The position numbers and the translations under genes are program-made. This document shows positions 61,459 to 64,000 of a stretch of DNA of 64,000 nt, one piece after another. Origin of the DNA: Lodderomyces elongisporus (Eukaryota > Ascomycota > Pichiomycetes > Serinales > Debaryomycetaceae). The number at the start of each line of letters is the position of its first letter. Positions within the stretch are counted from its first letter, which is position 1. The stretch is taken from assembly GCF_030384665.1 (NCBI RefSeq), contig NC_083680.1:281001-345000 (forward strand), given 5' to 3'. Below the pieces are notes generated by a model, which was not told where the DNA came from, searched no databases, and saw nothing but the letters and a program-made list of their open reading frames with translations.

Positions 61459-61958
61459 CTATGTATATGCAGTAGATATAACGGAGGGTGGATATAAGGA
61501 AAAAAACAAAGAAACATGACTCGAGTGTTTAGAAGCAAGAGATGATCTATCTTGTAGTTATCATTGTGTAGAGACCCCAACTTTTAGTGCTCTCACAAAA
61601 TTCTCCTTATTTTTTCTAATTTCTTATTTTTTTTTCCGTTCCTTATCCGTGGTCTTTTTGCCTCTTTAGTATCGCGCGACCTTATATCAAGAAGCTTGAC
61701 ATAATAGAAATACTATTTGTTTAGTACTTCACTATTCCTATTACAAGATAAAGCTTCTGGACAAAAAGTTCGAATTAAAAAATTTTGAAAAAAAAAACAG
61801 AAGCAGTTATTCTTTCAAGTAATTTACTATTATACTAATTTATGATTTGCTTCTCTCTCTTTCAACTCTTTCTCTCTCTTTTTTTTTTCTATCTCTCACT
61901 CTCAAAGTAATTGTGGTGGAAACCATATAAATCATCTTTGTTCTGGTCGTAAACTTTA

Positions 61959-61966
61959 TCACGTGA
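61959..61966. promoter_or_regulatory. E-box palindrome TCACGTGA
   Basis: An 8-bp palindrome containing CACGTG, the core site of Cbf1-type bHLH factors, about 500 bp before the Ser-rich gene. Confidence 0.55.
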
Positions 61967-62045
61967 TTAGTAAAAATATTGAAAAACATAAAAAAAAATT
62001 GAAATGTGGTGCGTTCTAATTATGTTTATTTCTCGTATGTATGTA

Positions 62046-62053
62046 TCACGTGA
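62046..62053. promoter_or_regulatory. E-box palindrome TCACGTGA, second copy
   Basis: An identical 8-bp palindrome 87 bp from the first. Confidence 0.55.
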
Positions 62054-63526
62054 CCTAGCTTATTTACAATATTTTCAGTATTAGCCACTAAGTTTTCATT
62101 TCTTAAAACTATATTCATACAATATTTATTCAATCACCCTTTACTTTTTTTTTTTTGCTAACCACTCACTCCCCAACCCATCCACATTTCCCCCAGCTTA
62201 TATCTTTACTGGTTTTTATTTGTACCTTCTATCTCTTTTAGAATGTACTAATGGCATCCAACTATAGCCTCTCTCGTCTAAAAGTTTGGTTTTGACGCAT
62301 AGTAAATGACTTGTCATCGCCTCGTTGTAATATAGAATATTGAATAGATAGATAAAACAAGATTACAAGATGTGTTTCCGCCGATTGCCGATTCATTTTT
62401 CCCTTTTCCACGTACCATGATTTTACTCATGATGAACTTCTACAAAATATCTTTTCAAAATAAAATAAAATAAAATTATAATAAATGGAGAAAGATATTC
62501 CTGTTCTCTTTCCTCCGTGCCCCTTACTCTAAGCGAAATCTTCACCTCCATTTCTCAGCCTCAAAATTGGCATATTTTAAAAAGGTCATTCCAAATAGTA
62601 TTGGTCATCCTAAACGGAATTAATTATTAGTATACAACACGTTAGCTCTAAAACCTTTCCCCACCCCAACCCCCCTTCTCCACCCTCATTTGTTTTCCCC
62701 CTTTGACTTTTGTTGTGTATTATCCCATTTAATTGGTTAGAGATAAGAGAAACAGGAAGATAAATTTGTTGATATACACTTTACGAGCTTGCAATTTCTT
62801 ATGGTCACATACAAGTTCAACTTTTTGTTAGTTCGTATCTTGGTAGATTGAAACGTGCACTCTAGTCAAAAAGAAACAAAATCGCCTAAATTACAGAATC
62901 AGCGAAAAGCAAATTATAAAACAAAAGAGAGAGAAAAAGAGAGAGAAAGCAAAAAAGGCAGAAGAAATGAATTGAGAACAATAGAATGCTCAAAATTGAT
63001 GAGATCTGCAGTTAGTGGTTTCAAGCAAACTAATTTACATGACACTTTTTTGATGAAAAAAAAACCCCCCAATGTATTGACTCAGGCAACCAAGATGTAG
63101 TTCTATAAAGCAAAAGACAACAAAACAGAAAAAAAAAAAAAAACAAGAAAGAGTTTGTATTATTGGGCAAATGCGCGGTCGAGTCATGTTCATCGCATTG
63201 GTGATCCAAACAAACAGACAAACAAAAAAATTGATGGAAAATGAACTGGTAAACTTTTTAGATAATTCCATTGCGTAAACTATGGGATCTACAGAAAACC
63301 CAACCCATAGCTCAGTAGATCTTTTTTTATAAAAAAAAAGAACCAGCAATTTCATGGCAAAAAATTTACTATTATTTCCAATGGTAACTTTTCTTTTCAT
63401 CTCGTGTCTCTCCTCTTTTCAATTTGTACACGCACACAGACAAGCTAAAAAAAACAAAAACACATGTGCAATTAAACAACAAACATCTTCAAAGGTTTGT
63501 ACCTTTTAATCTTGTAATTCAAATTC

Positions 63527-63534
63527 TATAAAAG
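63527..63534 (+). promoter_or_regulatory. TATA box TATAAAAG
   Basis: A consensus TATA element about 330 bp before the ATG of the partial gene at 63861; the spacing would allow a long leader. Confidence 0.4.
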
Positions 63535-63860
63535 GGAAGAGTGATTCATCAACAATTTGAACAAATCAATCAGATCCATAATTTTTTTATTTCTTGTTTT
63601 TAAAAAAATTTTAATTCTTTTTTTGACTTATTTTTCAACTACTCAACATTTGTATTCTAAGCCATCAAAATACCCCCTTTAGCTAAGCCCTGCTTTTACC
63701 CCCATTCCAATAAGAATATACATTTATTGCTGCAGTTGTTGTTTTCTTGGTTTCATAATTCCCTTTCCCCGCCATTCACACCTAGTTTTCACGTGCAAAT
63801 CAGCGTTTATTTTTCTTTTTTTTTAATACTAGATATATTTTGCAAACTTGTCCATTCACA

Positions 63861-64000
63861 ATGAACTTTAATTTTATTATAACGTTGTTGACATTTACTG
63901 TTGTTGTTTTTTGCTGTAAACAAGGACATTGTTTTCAAGAATTTCCATTCGGCCTTGTCCAGCAGCTGTTTATCAGATGTTTGTGTAAATGCTTCAGAAG
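63861..64000 (+). CDS. Start of a signal-peptide protein, cut by the window edge
   Basis: An ATG with a good context (CACAATGAAC) opens a frame that runs unbroken for 46 codons to the edge. It starts MNFNFIITLLTFTVVVFCC, a typical secretory signal peptide with a probable cleavage near residues 23-25, followed by QEFPFGLVQQ and several Cys (CLCKC). The upstream TATA box and long intergenic region fit the start of a gene for a secreted or cell-wall protein. Only 46 residues are available, so the family is unknown. One CTG codon (residue 35) would be Ser under the CTG-clade code. Confidence 0.5.
   Translation, partial: MNFNFIITLLTFTVVVFCCKQGHCFQEFPFGLVQQLFIRCLCKCFR

Larger units (their letters stand above)
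61459..63860. promoter_or_regulatory. 2.4 kb divergent intergenic region at the right end
   Basis: Shared upstream sequence of the Ser-rich protein (minus) and the partial secretory gene (plus). It holds two TCACGTGA palindromes (61959 and 62046), a third CACGTG at 63790-63795, a TATA box TATAAAAG at 63527-63534, and many pyrimidine and A-rich tracts. Frames at 62855-63100 and on the minus strand at 63035-63400 are not accepted as genes. Confidence 0.6.

Noticed and set aside
62855..63100. 81-codon Lys/Glu-rich plus-strand frame
   Set aside because: Starts at GTG and consists mainly of A/G-rich repeat translation.
63035..63400. 121-codon minus-strand frame
   Set aside because: It has an ATG but contains long Phe runs from A-tracts and no sensible domain; kept out pending expression evidence.

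Overview
The window is nuclear DNA of a budding yeast, most likely a CTG-clade species close to Candida parapsilosis or Lodderomyces elongisporus. The clues are AT-rich intergenic DNA full of homopolymers and (TA)n tracts, short rare introns with GTATGT donors and TACTAAC branch points, proteins loaded with Asn/Ser/Gln and acidic repeats, and CTG codons sitting where Ser fits better than Leu (for example the Asn-rich start of HEL2). The species call is an inference; no search was run.

Layout. 1-17.5 kb: 3' end of a PlsC-type acyltransferase, a FIG1-like mating membrane protein, the giant TRA1 gene, a two-exon four-helix membrane protein and the two-exon GEP4 gene. 17.9-30.2 kb: HEL2, a 3.8 kb gene-poor stretch, a small membrane protein resembling the small subunit of serine palmitoyltransferase, PBN1, MOG1 and a HOC1/OCH1-type mannosyltransferase. 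30.6-42.4 kb: two divergent Old Yellow Enzyme genes followed by three tandem paralogous Zn(II)2Cys6 regulators, each with one intron at the same codon inside the zinc cluster. 43-51.8 kb: a low-complexity protein of unknown function, a 3.4 kb gap, the ER J-protein SCJ1 and a trypsin-fold protease ending in the peroxisomal signal SKL. 52-64 kb: a polyQ C2H2 regulator with a 4.4 kb upstream region containing two long G-runs, an unrecognised Ser-rich protein, and the start of a signal-peptide gene cut by the right edge.

Most genes are housekeeping: chromatin (TRA1), ribosome quality control (HEL2), lipids (acyltransferase, GEP4, the Tsc3-like protein), GPI and glycan synthesis (PBN1, HOC1), ER folding (SCJ1), nuclear transport (MOG1). 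The accessory-looking part is the OYE pair next to the regulator array, which may be a small redox or xenobiotic response locus. The least expected single gene is the TYSND1/DEG15-like peroxisomal protease. No tRNA, rRNA, transposon, CRISPR or viral sequence was recognised.
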